Source: Plectrocnemia conspersa
Lineage: Eukaryota > Arthropoda > Insecta > Trichoptera > Polycentropodidae
Direction: 5' to 3'
DNA: 64,000 bases
Assembly: GCA_009617715.1 (NCBI GenBank)
Contig: VTFK01000011.1
Location: 806,001-870,000, forward strand
The position numbers were made by a program, and so were the translations under genes. This document shows, piece after piece, positions 47,150 to 60,779 of the stretch. How positions within the stretch are numbered: position 1 is the first letter of the stretch; each line of letters starts with the position of its first letter. The notes under the pieces are model-generated. The model ran no database searches. It worked only from the letters and a program-made list of their open reading frames with translations, and was not told the DNA's origin.

Positions 47150-47850
47150 AAATTTAGATGTAGTGATATTATCGCACTATAAGGATGTAAGCATGGTAAC
47201 ATGCCCCGGAATAGATTTATTTATAGACAATGGGGTAGGGTAAGGGATGTTTCGTAACGTGACTTATCTCATTCTTGCCACTGCAAATTTCTCTCAGGGC
47301 TGCCATGATTAAAGACTATAGGGTCGCCGTTTTACACTTTCTTGATAAGGAATGAAATACAGCGAGCATATTTTTAAACAACGTTCATTAATGTATTAAA
47401 ATATGTCGAAATACATATTTTGTATTAATGTGTTTAGTTTAGTTTATTTTATTTGCATAGCGTCCGCCTGTCAGTTAAACCATGAGACGTTTCTGTGACA
47501 CAACAAACAAATAGAAATGAAGACAAGCAAAATACGTCGATTTTCCTGTCTGGAAAATTTATATTTGCGGTCGCGTTTTGACAGGCCAACTTTGACATTA
47601 CGTACGCTCCGTGTACTTTCTATAAAATGTCAAATTTGAAAACGGAATCGAACCACTCGATAGAGTGCCCTTGTGATATAATAGACATGTGCGGGTGGAC
47701 CCTTTCTTCGGAACGAACCCTTTAGCCGAAATTTCTTGCCAAGGTCAAAAATGTCAAACAGAACCGGTCAGTGGCGATTGATTGGGTTGTGGGCGAACTT
47801 TGAATTTAGATTCGTTTATTAGAAAATTTCTTTGAATTCAATTTAAGGTC
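47150..47850. other. Two GC-richer islands, possible regulatory DNA
   Basis: Blocks at about 47190-47340 and 47460-47850 are unique-looking and CpG-containing (GTCGCGTTTTGACAGGCC near 47571), separated by AT-rich DNA. No frame or repeat recognised. Confidence 0.35.
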
Positions 47851-48669
47851 TGTATTAAGCGCACTTGAAAACGAATGGAATTTATTAAACGAAGGCTTAA
47901 TGTAAATTATATTAAAATAATTATACAAAAACAATCTGCATGATTGTAATATAAACGAACGAAGTACATTTGCACAACTTTATAAAAATATAATATAATT
48001 CACTTATATTGTATTGCAATATAGCTTTTTTAATGTATCCTTGACTTTTATTTTTCACTTCTAATTACAAAATTTTTTCGCAGCGATCATCTACCATTGG
48101 TACATGAAAAAAAAATTGTGTCACTGAATTATAAACAAACCAGAAAACATTTGTATTTTATATTTAAAAGCTGCTGCGAGCAAACACAAACACTAGGTTG
48201 TTAATTCACGAATTGTTTGTTCAGAAAGTACGAATATGAACATGTATAAATTAAACATGTAATAACATATTTTATAAAATATTATTGTAGAGATACTTGT
48301 TACATGATTTCGCGTTTGAAAAAGACGCTAAATCATCATTTGAATAAAATTGATATTTAAATTAAACGTAAGACAAAGACAACAAGAATTAGAAATCGCC
48401 GCAGACTTTCAAAAACATAAATAAAGGACTTTTACGAAATCCAATTTAAATGAATGCAGCTATCGCTTAAATTATAAACAATAAGCATTCTATATTGTTT
48501 GTTTCATTCAAACAACATACTTATCGTGGTTAATAAAATTTATTTCAATTTTTAATTTGATATATACTATTTTTAGCGTACAAATATCACACAGTGACTA
48601 GATAAATTAATAATTTCTAGAATGCCACTCTACAAAAAAAATATGCGTACATAATTTACCATACAACCT
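47851..48669. other. AT-rich DNA without recognised gene
   Basis: AT-rich spacer; nothing recognised. Confidence 0.5.
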
Positions 48670-49150
48670 ATGTTTTTGTTTATTATTGCTTTGCACAATA
48701 ATACTGGCAATTACAAGGTACACAGCAGTTATAATTTAACGTCGAAATACCCGTTGTTCCCTTGCATTGCCCTATTCTTCACAAACAACGGAAATTGTGT
48801 CGGAGCACACTCGGTACCTTGCGTCTGGCCCAAAGAAACTTCCCGGGGATTATATGCGACTGCATGTCCGGCGGAAGTTAATTACCGGAAACTCTGGAAG
48901 TGGTTCTCCTCCAGGTTAATGGTTTCTGGGATTTAAATACGCCCCGGGCTGCGGCCAAATACTACTTCTCGCAATCGAGCGCGTTTTGATACGCCAGAGA
49001 CGTTAACCCTAGTTTATGTTAATTATTCCAGATGGATTAGAGACATCGGGGTAATAGGCATGCTACTGCCATATACATAGATCTGTTAATCGAATGGGGA
49101 GCTGCAGTCACGCTATACCGGTGAAGCCAATTAGGTACAATCATAAGTTT
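48670..49150. other. GC-richer island, possible regulatory DNA
   Basis: One of the most complex blocks of the window (GCCCCGGGCTGCGGCC near 48941; GTTAATTACCGGAAAC near 48877). It has homeodomain-like TTAATTA and GGATTAGAG words. The frame 48670-48936 has no similarity. Confidence 0.4.
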
Positions 49151-49470
49151 CATGTGTTTTCTCTGACAAATTTACGTAATAATACTTGACGTGCACTATT
49201 TTATTACTGTTTATATAGTTCACATCGTTAATTTATATAGTTCTCGTGGTGAAAGCACATTAGAAACTGGATGAAGTACAATGCAGTTGAGCAGCTACCT
49301 GGCCATTGACGTTTTGATGACTTTTAAAGCCATTGTTTAGATAATTGTGATATTGTAAGATGTAATAAATAAACAATAATAATAATATTATTATTTTTGA
49401 TTAAATCTTAAGCAATGTACATTATGAACATCACAAGATTGATGATGCTTTTATTTAGAAAAACCTTGGA
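49151..49470. other. AT-rich DNA without recognised gene
   Basis: AT-rich spacer; nothing recognised. Confidence 0.5.
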
Positions 49471-50060
49471 GTTTCAATATGCATACTTATACAGTTAGAA
49501 ATTCTCGCTACTGGTTTAAAAATGACGTCAAAACAAACCATTTCAACACTTTATCGAAGAGTGCAAAAGCTTTGATGGCAGCTTGCAAAACCGCCATATA
49601 TCACACAACCGCACCGAAAAGCTATTTCATTTCGTTTCAGACTTGGAGCCATTCATTTCCACACAGGTAGCGAAAAGCACCTGTATGCGCGGAATACAAT
49701 TTCGGCCGAAGCTCAAATTTAGCACACCATATTTCAATTTGCAAATTCCACTTAAGAATGGAGTGGAAGGTGGCGCCTGAGCATGTATTGAAATAATAAC
49801 CGAAGGGCGCGCGTTTAGTTGTAGGACTCTCATCCGAGAGGTGTGAGGTTTATTGGTGCCCCGTGATATACGCCCCAAAGGGTCGTTATGGGTGTTATGA
49901 TGTTATGAAGATCTGGTTTGGGTGCGTGTGCGAAGAATTTGAAGAAATCGCGAGTATATCAGGCAAGGGCGATATTTAACCTTATTAAATTTTTATTACG
50001 CCCGCACGTTACAGTTCCAACCGCGCGTACAATTGTGAGTTATGACTATTGAAAGTATGT
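49471..50060. other. GC-richer island, possible regulatory DNA
   Basis: Repeat-free block (AAGGGCGCGCGTTTAG near 49802). Frames 49479-49670, 49583-49780 and 49878-49627 overlap each other on both strands without similarity. Confidence 0.35.
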
Positions 50061-50289
50061 ATTATATAATATGTGTGAATCATTATAAAACACCTTTTTT
50101 ACATTAGTATTATTTCAGTACTATTTTTTTTAATCTAATAGCTTAAATTTTTTGTTAAAAAAATAACCATCGAAAAATGTTAAGCATTAAAATTTTTGTC
50201 GATACTACATTTCATAAAAATTAAAATAATTTTAATATTATTCGGTATTCGAGTTTTAGTGTTTATAAACCTATATTGAAACTTTTAAT

Positions 50290-50600
50290 GACTAGCACTA
50301 TAAATCAGTAGTATTATCAGTGACTTATACTTGAAAGATCTGGGTTTGAGCCCTACATCTAAATAAACTCATTTTTTCTATCAAGCCTGTTAGATCAAAA
50401 CAAGTAATTAATAAAAAATTATAACTCGAAACTATCACTCCAGATTAGGTTGTTTAAGATTTATAATCATATGGATAAATATCACAATTTAAATCGAGCT
50501 AGATCATACATATTAAGTAGAAAAAAATACTTAATAATGAGTTACCTGAGCTTATAGATAATATTATATATGAGTACGTATACAAATTAAACACCCTTAT
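50290..50600 (+). repeat. SINE-like dispersed repeat, copy B
   Basis: The head contains CAGTGACTTATACTTGAAAG (shared with copy C, one base different) and a B-box-like GGGTTTGAGCCC. The body at 50487-50569 matches copy A. Head and body together link all three copies into one family of roughly 0.3 kb. Confidence 0.5.
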
Positions 50601-52167
50601 CGTTTGCTGTCTAGAAAATATGATATTGATTGTTTTGATCGATTTTATTAAATTAATTATTTGTTATATAAATTATTTTATAAGTGATTGTATTAAAAAA
50701 ATCTGTTTAATATATTGCATTGTATTTTTAAATCGCAATTATTGATTTTTTTATTACATTTAATTAATTATTCGATTTATTTATTAAAAATCTAATAAAA
50801 AATACACTTTTATTCAGATATTAAAATCCGAGAATCAACATAGTTCGGACCACAGAACAGGGAGTTATCTAGAACGACCGTTCCGTACAAATTCGCATAT
50901 AAAAATTGAAGCCATTTGCAGCGCCACTTTGATTTGGGCGTTGAATTATTTTGGGAATTGAAACTATTATTTGACATAACCGTACTCGTTTCATCATACA
51001 TACATATACATTTTTAAATGCAAAATATTTTAAATAAGAGATTTGTCAATAGTATAATTATTTTCAAATAAAAATAAACAAATGTAACTTACATAATATG
51101 TAATATTAAATTTCACAAACAAAATATAGTAAATTGATTCAAACGCGAGCGTTTCCGATGCACTGTCGTGATTTGTTCGGGAACATCAATGAGTTTTATT
51201 TAATTTAAACAAAAGAAGATAAAACTATTTCAAATTTATTAATTTATTTAAAATATTTAATAGGCATAGGTATATTTTAAGATCTAAATTACTATGTTTG
51301 AATAACCTCCGATGGAAAACCATTTAATACAATTAATTGATGTAATTCCTGAAAAAACTATAAATGTAAGAATACATTTTAAATCAAAATCTTATAAAAA
51401 TCAAAAACTTTTAAAAGATCAGTAATTTTGGAAAAATCATAATTGTATGGTAGATATTTATATGCTGTGTAAAAATCGTATGTTCTGACAAAAGTCAATA
51501 ACTACAGTTTTTATAAAATTGAAACCTACAAAAATATATAATTGTTGTCAGACAAAAGTCTTTATCTACTTCATACCAGTAGCTTGCTATTGAAAAGTCA
51601 CTTATATAGATATTAAACCAAACATTTTTCAAAATTGTTTCATCTCAGTTATGAGTTTTTGCAATTAATGACAAAGACGCTATATTGTAAATTTAATAAA
51701 ATATTATATTTAAGGTAGTTTTATTTGCAGTTCTTCTTGGCAAAACTAATTGTTGTTTTTTTTTAAATAAAATATTGTAGCACCCTACTAAAAAATATGA
51801 ATTAACTATATAAAATCACATGTACGTATCTAATAATACTATTTCTTAAGAAATGACATAAAAAAAATACATACTAATACATATGAACGAATCTTACAAG
51901 TATTTAAGTGTATGCTGCTCTAGCGATCTAAAATCTCATTAAAAAAATAATTATCAGACTCGTTGTCGTCACTTTAACAACAATATATATTATTTTTTAT
52001 GATTCAAACCACCTAAATAATATGTTATAATTTAGATTTTCACATTAAATATAAATCAAACCGTTTAAAAATAGAGCCACACATACAATATATTCATACG
52101 AAAGAACAAAAGAGAAATCTTTTAAATAAATTAAAAATATTGCATAAACCATATAAAAGAACGTCTA
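50601..52167. other. AT-rich DNA with a mixed patch at 50820-51190
   Basis: The patch has a less AT-rich, unique look; the minus frame at 51001-50810 shows no similarity. The rest is AT-rich. Confidence 0.4.
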
Positions 52168-52270
52168 CACATCCGTACTGAGACGTTAATCATCAATAAG
52201 TTATCACAAAGAAAACTACTCTTTATTTGGAATGGACGTGCGCTAGACAATACTTTTCACCTCGCGCACT
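52168..52270 (+). repeat. Paired repeat B, copy 2
   Basis: Diverged direct copy of 44471-44577 about 7.7 kb away. Immediately after it, CGACTC/GAGTCG with a 3-base loop forms a small hairpin at 52274-52288. Confidence 0.55.
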
Positions 52271-52829
52271 TCGACTCTTTGAGTCGTCATCTTGACCAAT
52301 ACAGTATTAATATGTGTCTAAGAAGCTATGCAAATGCTATATATAAACATATTTATCTACGATCCGCTAAACATAGTTGACGACCTATCTTAGCTGTAGT
52401 ACCGAAATCACAGCCGATAATAATACAACTTGACACGCCAGCGAAAACTGCTACTTTTAAGCCTTCTAGCGTATAAATTTCTCTATAAATATGCCTCAAA
52501 ATCCGAAACACCGGGACATAAAATAAAGTTTTATTTACTATTTTTTCCTTAAGTTGCTATTTTTTTTTGCACTAGTTTATTCATGAATCACTAAAAGCAC
52601 TTCGATATAGGAATGATCTGACTTCCAGTAATACAAGTTTTTTTTTATTACTTAAAAAAAATATTTACTTAAGTCATTATAAATATAAAGGGTAATATAT
52701 TACATGCCATTATAGTTATACCATCACTTTAATGGTATGCTTTTTTATATTTTCTCTTATTTAAGATTTAACATTTTTTTATTCAATTTTTTGGCTTTGC
52801 CTTTATATACCTCATTTATTACTTATGTA
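52271..52829. other. AT-rich DNA without recognised gene
   Basis: Mixed at the left, AT-rich at the right; nothing recognised. Confidence 0.45.
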
Positions 52830-53110
52830 GCTGCTTAAAAGTCCATCAGGGTCCCTTTTCACTCTATTGACTAAATCCTGACGCCTGGGCCGGGAGTGAA
52901 CCTTGCGTTATTTATCGAAAGGAGAATGCAATTCGTGCGAAGAAAACATTTCGGAGACCGATGTTCGGGGGTTGAAAGCCAAGGGCGGTTTTGCTCGGTG
53001 TAAAAAGTGTTGGCGTGCCCAGCATTACAACGTTTTCGAAACGACTTCAAAGTAGGCTGACCATAATGCTCTGAGACAAAACGAAACCCCTGGGACTTGA
53101 TATATTATAA
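52830..53110. other. GC-richer island, possible regulatory DNA
   Basis: Unique block (GACGCCTGGGCCGGGAGTG near 52880; AAGGGCGGTTTTGCTCGG near 52981) with sharp AT-rich borders; no frame. Confidence 0.4.
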
Positions 53111-53639
53111 TAAAAATATTGTAACAAGATACAATATTTTAAATAACGATAAAAATGCTTTATATGAATTATTTTGAGAGGGGATTTGTGAAAAAATATT
53201 TACAAATAATAAAAACAATATTTAATACCAAAAATATGTTTAGTATTGTATTATAAAATTTATATATTTTTTTATTTTAATATTTAAAGGATATGTTTTA
53301 TTATTAATAATGAATGCTGAATCATAAAAGGTTTGATGCAATTCAAGGACGACCGTTTTAACAAATTTTCATGATAGGCATTCTTGTATTTTTATGTGTT
53401 TCTTTGTTGTGAATTCAACGTTTTTACTATTAGTATAAAAAATAAATCATATGTAGAATATTGTATTAAAATTTAATATCATTTTTTTAATTTTTTCAAC
53501 TGTATTTCATCCAAAGATTCTGAAAAAAAATATTTATTAGCAGATTTAATTATGTCATTATAATGTTTATAATGTATACATCAGACCATTATAAACAAAA
53601 ATGATGGAATATTGTAAAAAAATGGTTTTGTTTCATTTA
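53111..53639. other. AT-rich DNA with an 11-bp hairpin
   Basis: TGTTTATAATG at 53564-53574 is complementary to CATTATAAACA at 53587-53597. Otherwise AT-rich and featureless. Confidence 0.5.
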
Positions 53640-53970
53640 AAACGTTGCTTGTGGTCAGACTATTTCAAAGGCGAAGCCCGGAGGACCGAACGAGTGCTGA
53701 TGTGTAATAAATAAATAAAGGCGAACATAAAGGGAGGCGGAGCGTTCGTTGTGGAATTAGAAGTGTATGGAAAATTTAGTGTTTCGTTTGCTGAACGAGA
53801 AGAGGTTTATTAATCTGAAACGGTATCGGAGAACAACACGAAACGGTATCGGTCGGCGGCAAACACAATGGCTCGTTTTGCGGGTAATTTACAGAAGTGT
53901 AATGCTTTTCGAATGTAAATTGAATGAAAAATACGAACGAATCTTAGATGCCTTTAGTTGTTGCTAATTA
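53640..53970. other. GC-richer island, possible regulatory DNA
   Basis: It contains the direct repeat GAAACGGTATCGG (near 53817 and 53839). The frame 53767-53967 has no similarity. Confidence 0.35.
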
Positions 53971-54799
53971 ATTTCATAATGTTGTAATGTTATTACATTT
54001 TGCCTCTCGGCGTGTTTTGTACAACATAACTGTGTTGTATGAGTCGATGTTTTATCAAACCAAAACCGTCTTATTAGCAGTAAGCATTGCCATAAATTTG
54101 TACCAAAAACAACAAGCGTGTTGTGCTACAAATTAAAATAATTCACGTATATTAAAAATATATGTTCAAAATACCTTCATTTATAAATTAAGAAGATCGT
54201 CATCTAACAGGTTACTTCAATGCATTACGGTGAATAAAAAAATAAAATATAGTATAATAAAAAAGTAAAAATCATTTAAGAGTAAGAAAAATCATTAATC
54301 AGTACAGCTTTTTTTCTTAAAAAATATTTTGTCAACAGGATTTTTCAATAGTTATGCAAACTTTTAGCAGCTTTAAAATTTTTAGCGATATAAAAACCTA
54401 AAATTCAGCGCAACTAAATGCAAGAACGAATAATAACAAAATATTAATGTAAAATGATTTCACCAAATAAAATAGCACTGTATAAAAATATGTATAATAA
54501 AGATAAACTATATTTCTGTTTATCCTTCATTTTTGTAACGTATTTTGAAAAATGAAAAAAAACGTTACACAGGATAAAACTATTAATAAAATAAGTATTA
54601 ATATGTGATTTTCCATCACATAATTTAATTATCACTGCTCTTGAAAATATGATCATATATACTTAAAAACCTTATAATATTTATAGTATTTATATTAAAT
54701 TGTTTTTATCGCATCGTTAAATTGCAATTGTATTTAAATTTGCAAACAAATTAAATAATGTAAGTATTTAAGTATATATAATATTTAAAATAATACATT
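53971..54799. other. AT-rich DNA without recognised gene
   Basis: AT-rich spacer; nothing recognised. Confidence 0.5.
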
Positions 54800-55130
54800 T
54801 CGACCGTCATAATTATTCATAAAGCTCCCGGTAATTAGGGACGATGGGCATCAATAACGAAGGGTTTCTTTAAGCGGAGGCAAAAATACAACCCAACCGT
54901 CGGAATTGTTTGTGATTAGGCCTCGTTTTATTTTTTTTACTTCCGACTTTTTCAGCCAGCCGCCTCCTTCCGAAAATAATCCTCCGTTAATTGAGGCTTT
55001 CGCGGACAACTTGACGTTAAACGTTGCTAATTATTTTCTTTTTGTGTTATTTTTTCCCCACGGCTCTTCCGCCCCTGTCTCTTTCATTTTAGACGTTAAG
55101 CAATAACAAATAACGGCCTTTACACGTGCT
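54800..55130. promoter_or_regulatory. GC-richer island with many TAATTA-type words
   Basis: It contains CATAATTATTC, GGTAATTAGGG, TTAATTGAGG and GCTAATTATT within 250 bases in a unique non-coding block. Such clustering fits a homeodomain-responsive enhancer but AT-richness of the genome lowers the weight of this. Confidence 0.35.
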
Positions 55131-55869
55131 TTTTGTCACTAATTAAATTTTGAACATTATTTCATGAAAATTTAAGGGGCACAAAGGCGAAGGTGTAATT
55201 TCTTCTATACCCAGTTTTAAAGAATATTTAATACTTGTAGTCTTTGAATTGTATTAAATTAAGCACCGATATATTTGTTTGGATCATATAAAAATATGTT
55301 AATCATAAAGTGTGCTTTTAAGGATCATACTTTGTATATATTATAGTAACAAAAATTAGGTTTATGTTATTAGAAACTATTAATATTTTACTCTTACTTT
55401 AAATAATAACATAACATTTGGCAATATTTAGTTTCATGTTATTGTTTATGCAGAAACTAGATATGTAATAATATCGTATTTTTAAACAATTAGGCACACT
55501 TTATGTCTAGTATTACATATTTTATTTATTAGCTGAAAGTGAGTGTATACATTTAATTAAATCTATCAGATCGTTTATAAAAACATGACATAAAATATTT
55601 TAAAATAAGACTTCTGAGGAACATTCAAGATGGGACAAACTGATGTTGGCTCTTAGTGCTTTAACGTAAAAACTTGATCTTCACCTAAAATAAATTATTT
55701 TAGTTAGTTAAATATGTTTTAATTTAAAAATTTATATAGTGGAACATTTTTTAGCACACATTTTTTTAGAAATTTTTAATTAATACAAATAAAAACTTTA
55801 GTTAACTTGTTTCTGAACCCAAAAATATTCATAAAAAAATGATTCATACACACGTATTTTTTATTACTA
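55131..55869. other. AT-rich DNA without recognised gene
   Basis: AT-rich spacer; nothing recognised. Confidence 0.5.
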
Positions 55870-56400
55870 TATAAATTTGTTTTTTTCGTTGTTTTTTTCG
55901 TAGAACTTTAACTAAGAACCTATACAAGGACACTTGTTTTATATCATTGATTAAATTAATAGCACGCAAATTTTTCATACATTTTCCAGATATTTCTTTT
56001 CTCATTTGAACTGAGGAAGTTCTCAGCCTCTTTTTTTTTTTTTCTCATGCAAGATATATTCTCTAGCTTCGTGGTGTTGCTCTCAATACAGATCTATTAG
56101 TTCTTCGGTGGTCAGCTCCTGACCATGTTTTGAATATCGTTCTCATTTATTTATTCCGCTGTTTTGGATATAGCCATTCTGCTGAATTTATGGTTTTCTT
56201 GGTAAGCACACTCCATGCTTTATCGATGATCTTGAGGCATCACTCGAATAAATTTGGAGTTTATGATCTATTCATTTGGTCATTTCAAAGCATTTGTTGT
56301 AAAAACTTTTGACGTTCGAAATGACGTACTGATTCATGGGCTGGAATAATAGAGTGGTGTTGGGGGGATTCACGATGGAATCGTTTTGCTTTTAACCCTG
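55870..56400 (-). pseudogene. Tigger (pogo) transposase carboxyl-terminal remnant
   Basis: On the minus strand: VNPPNTTLLFQPMNQYVI, NVKSFYNKCFE, KHGVC with TKK-type continuation, then ELTTEELIDLY, EQHHEARE, a Lys/Glu-rich run, and finally NLRAINLINDIKQVSLYRFL. This is the order at the end of Tigger/jerky-type DDE transposases (LPPNTTSLxQPMDQGVI; ELTxEELxELQxEQ; RAVNLFND..HFRxIL). Stops and small frameshifts show decay. The terminal repeats were not identified, and the copy is unrelated in position to the element at 63 kb. Confidence 0.7.
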
Positions 56401-56504
56401 AATAACTAAAATTAATGTTAATCTACGAATAGCAAGGGATTAACAATAATCAATATATCATTTTAAGAAATGCTGATTTTATGACTACAAAAAAATGCAT
56501 GGGG

Positions 56505-56564
56505 GGGAGGCGGCAATTTTAAGGATTGCCCCGGGCGGCACATACCCTAGCTACGTTACTGACT
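56505..56564 (-). mobile_element. Solo terminal repeat of an unknown DNA element
   Basis: Read on the minus strand, the segment starts CAGTAACGTAGCTAGGG and continues through TGCCGCCCGGGGCAAT to C7. CAGTxxCGTAGCTAGGG with a GC-rich GGGGC word is a familiar type of transposon end, probably hAT-like. A partner end was not found. Confidence 0.4.
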
Positions 56565-57059
56565 GGCATTCTTCCAGAGAGTAATTTTTAAGTTCTATAG
56601 GATGATCAGGAGCAATATTGATAACCAACAAGATTTTAAGTTACAAATTATTATCCAAAAAATATATCCACACTGCAAGAAAAATTTTTATTGTTGAACC
56701 TCTAAATATCATTTATTTATCTTCTCTGATTTTTTAAGGATCGAGAATATTCGGATAGCTTGCATTAGTACACAACATGAAGGTTAGAGGGTCTTTATGT
56801 TTTGTTTGACATATTTTTTTTCAAAAAATTCAAGGAAAAATAAATTAAAATTCTGTTCGTATTGAAAAACACTCGTAAATCAAGTTACTTGCAATTTAAA
56901 GCTTTTCTGCATTTTAAAATTCAATAATACACTTTGTTAATTTAATTTATCAAATGATTTATATTAAAGTTTTAATTAAATATAATTGCCGTGTTAAATT
57001 CAACTTTCCCATTAAGATATTACTTTACATTCACTTTTAAAGTAGAGATACCTGCAATG
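56565..57059. other. AT-rich DNA without recognised gene
   Basis: AT-rich spacer; nothing recognised. Confidence 0.5.
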
Positions 57060-57420
57060 AAATACAAAGTGTTAAATTCAAAATTTATCCACACGTGCGA
57101 TGTACAATTTATTTAATGAAGGAAAATTTTACTCCGTTAAAGCAGCGCGCCTCACACCACAGCAAGATTGCACACACGCCTTCGCGCAGAAAACTTTATC
57201 CGCAAAGCTTTGATTTACAGGAATATCGTATTTTATCCCGTGTTTTATAGCGCCATCATTTAGCGCAAAACGTTGCGGAATATGCACTTTGGCGAGGAAA
57301 ATTCCAGTCGTTTCGCAGAAAGTGTCGTACCAAAAAAAAACTTATGACCGAAGACAACGCTTAAAAAAATTGCGCACTTTTTCTCCAAAGAACAGCAGCG
57401 AGGGAGAGTGCAATAAGATT
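57060..57420. other. GC-richer island, possible regulatory DNA
   Basis: Unique block with AAAGCAGCGCGCCTCACACC near 57138 and repeated GCGCAxAA words; no frame. Confidence 0.35.
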
Positions 57421-58353
57421 AGTCCCTCAATTAAAAATTTTGACTTTGGTCCAAAAATAGAATTTTAAATAATACATAGAATATTTTTGTTATATTTGAA
57501 TCACTTTATTTAAATAAAACAATTAGTAACCACTGCCACCAATTACTATTATAGTGTTTAATTAATTTAATAATTATAATATATAACTAGGATAAATTTC
57601 AAACATGTCACAGAAATAAAGGTAAAATGTATGTAAAGGTATAATGAAAGTCTATATACAAATATATTATGACAAGCAGAATTAAAACGCTAATATACAA
57701 TACTATTACAATAGAATATCGTGTCAAGCCCAAATTATGTTATGATAATAAAATTAGAAACGCCTTAAAAATCTATACAGTACCATTTGAAAATTTGTTT
57801 TTTTAGGATTAAAAAACAGATAAATAATAAAAAAAAAAAAAAAATAAAAAATGAATCACAAAATAAAATAATAAATTTTATATAAAAAGTAATAAGGATA
57901 TTGTTTAATCAATTTTAAATGCAAACAAATACTAAAAAAGATCTACACTACTAACTGTATATAAAATTTTAGAGGATAAAGATAATAAAGGAAGCTTGTA
58001 CATTAAAAAAGATCATGGCCTAATTTAAAAAAATTTATCACAAAAATTATTAAGAATGTTTTTTATTTAAGCCTTGGATTTAAAAATTCATAAGCAGAAA
58101 ATAAACTAGTAGAGAACACTTTAATACAAAAAATCGGTTCTCTACAAAATAAATAATTTTCATTTTCAGAAAATATTTTTTATGAACAACTTTCTGGTCT
58201 TTGAAAAAAACATTATATTTGCCAAATAAGCAAATATAATAAAATAAAGCTTTTAAAATATTGTTGAAAAACTATTTAACTAAAATGATATTATTTTGAG
58301 GCTATTGTAATTTATAATATGTTTTACCATTTATTATATTAATGTAAGCAATA
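57421..58353. other. AT-rich DNA without recognised gene
   Basis: AT-rich with a poly-A run near 57828-57843; nothing recognised. Confidence 0.5.
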
Positions 58354-58361
58354 CAATAGAC

Positions 58362-59480
<1,119 letters not shown>

Positions 59481-60375
59481 CAAAATACAGTGACTGCTAG
59501 TAGCATATCTAGTCACATAAATTAAATTCGTATAACAAGCACTAATATCGTGTGATTAATTAAAAAAAAAAATATTGTTTAAATACGATCAAATTTTAAA
59601 GTTAAAAAAAACAACACCGACTTATGAAACTTTTTCCTCCAGATTTTATACACTCATTTTTGAATATTTAACACATATTTTCAAGCTTTTTTATCAGATT
59701 TTAATAAATATAAACAAAAACATTTTTAAGATCACTGTGATAATATTTTAATAAAAAAAATGTTTAGAACGATAAACATATATATAAAAGTCAAACGTTT
59801 ATTGATATAGTATTACATTGCCTCATTTTAATTATTTTTCAACTATAGGTTTATGTCTTAAGAATTGTAATGATTAAATATTATAAAATGTTTTTTTCTA
59901 CATATAAAGGATAATAAATAATACGTATTTTATAACATTATTAATATATTATTTAATAATAAATATAAGGTACATACTTGTAATACGTTGACATTAATAA
60001 CTAAATAAAAAGTTTCTAGAGGTAAAACATATAGTATAGAGCTGATGTTTACATAAAATTTATTCTAAAATAATATACAGAAGTGAACTTTAGGAAGATT
60101 TCTTAATGAAATATAAAAAACACATTCGTACTAGAACATCTGTTTTATTTTATATATAGTATGTAATGTTTTTTTTATTTATTTTAATTAGATAATTAAA
60201 AGTAATTTATTATACAATTTATTATTCGATACCCTAAATTATTATTAAAAATAAGTTTATTTTTTTTTTAATATTACACATACTGACTTGACTGAGAAGT
60301 GTGTTTTGGATATAAACTAAGAAGTCTTAAAAAGATTTTTTATTTCACTGATGAAAACAATGGATCGCAATGAGG
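59481..60375. other. AT-rich DNA without recognised gene
   Basis: AT-rich; no partner terminal repeat for the hAT element was found here. Confidence 0.5.
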
Positions 60376-60488
60376 AAAAATATTATTTTCTAAATAAATG
60401 ACTAAAGGAAAGAAGAGATTACAGGGTTAAATCTAAAAATATTATTTTCTAAATAAATGACTAAAGGAAAGAAGAGATTACAGGGTTA
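60376..60488 (+). repeat. Perfect tandem duplication, two 54-base copies
   Basis: 60376-60429 and 60435-60488 are identical over 54 bases (containing GACTAAAGGAAAGAAGAGAT), separated by five bases, giving a 59-base period. Perfect identity in otherwise drifting DNA points to a recent event or an assembly artefact. Confidence 0.9.
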
Positions 60489-60779
60489 CGTTAAAAAGAT
60501 TGTCATTGACACAGGACCTACATATTTTTACTTTAATTAAAGAAAAAAATATTTTTTACCACAACAATAATTTGTAGAGCTTAATGTTTTTAGCTAATTA
60601 ATAATATCAAGTAAATGTAAACAATAAATCATTACTCACTCGGAAATCAATCGCTGATAAGAAAATCTGTTGCTTACCTGAAAAAATTTAATATAATTAA
60701 TTAATTACAATATTCAAGTATACAACAAGTTAAAAAATAATAACTCGTCAAAAGCGCAATCAATAAAGTAATCGAGTTA
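60489..60779. other. AT-rich spacer
   Basis: Nothing recognised. Confidence 0.45.
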
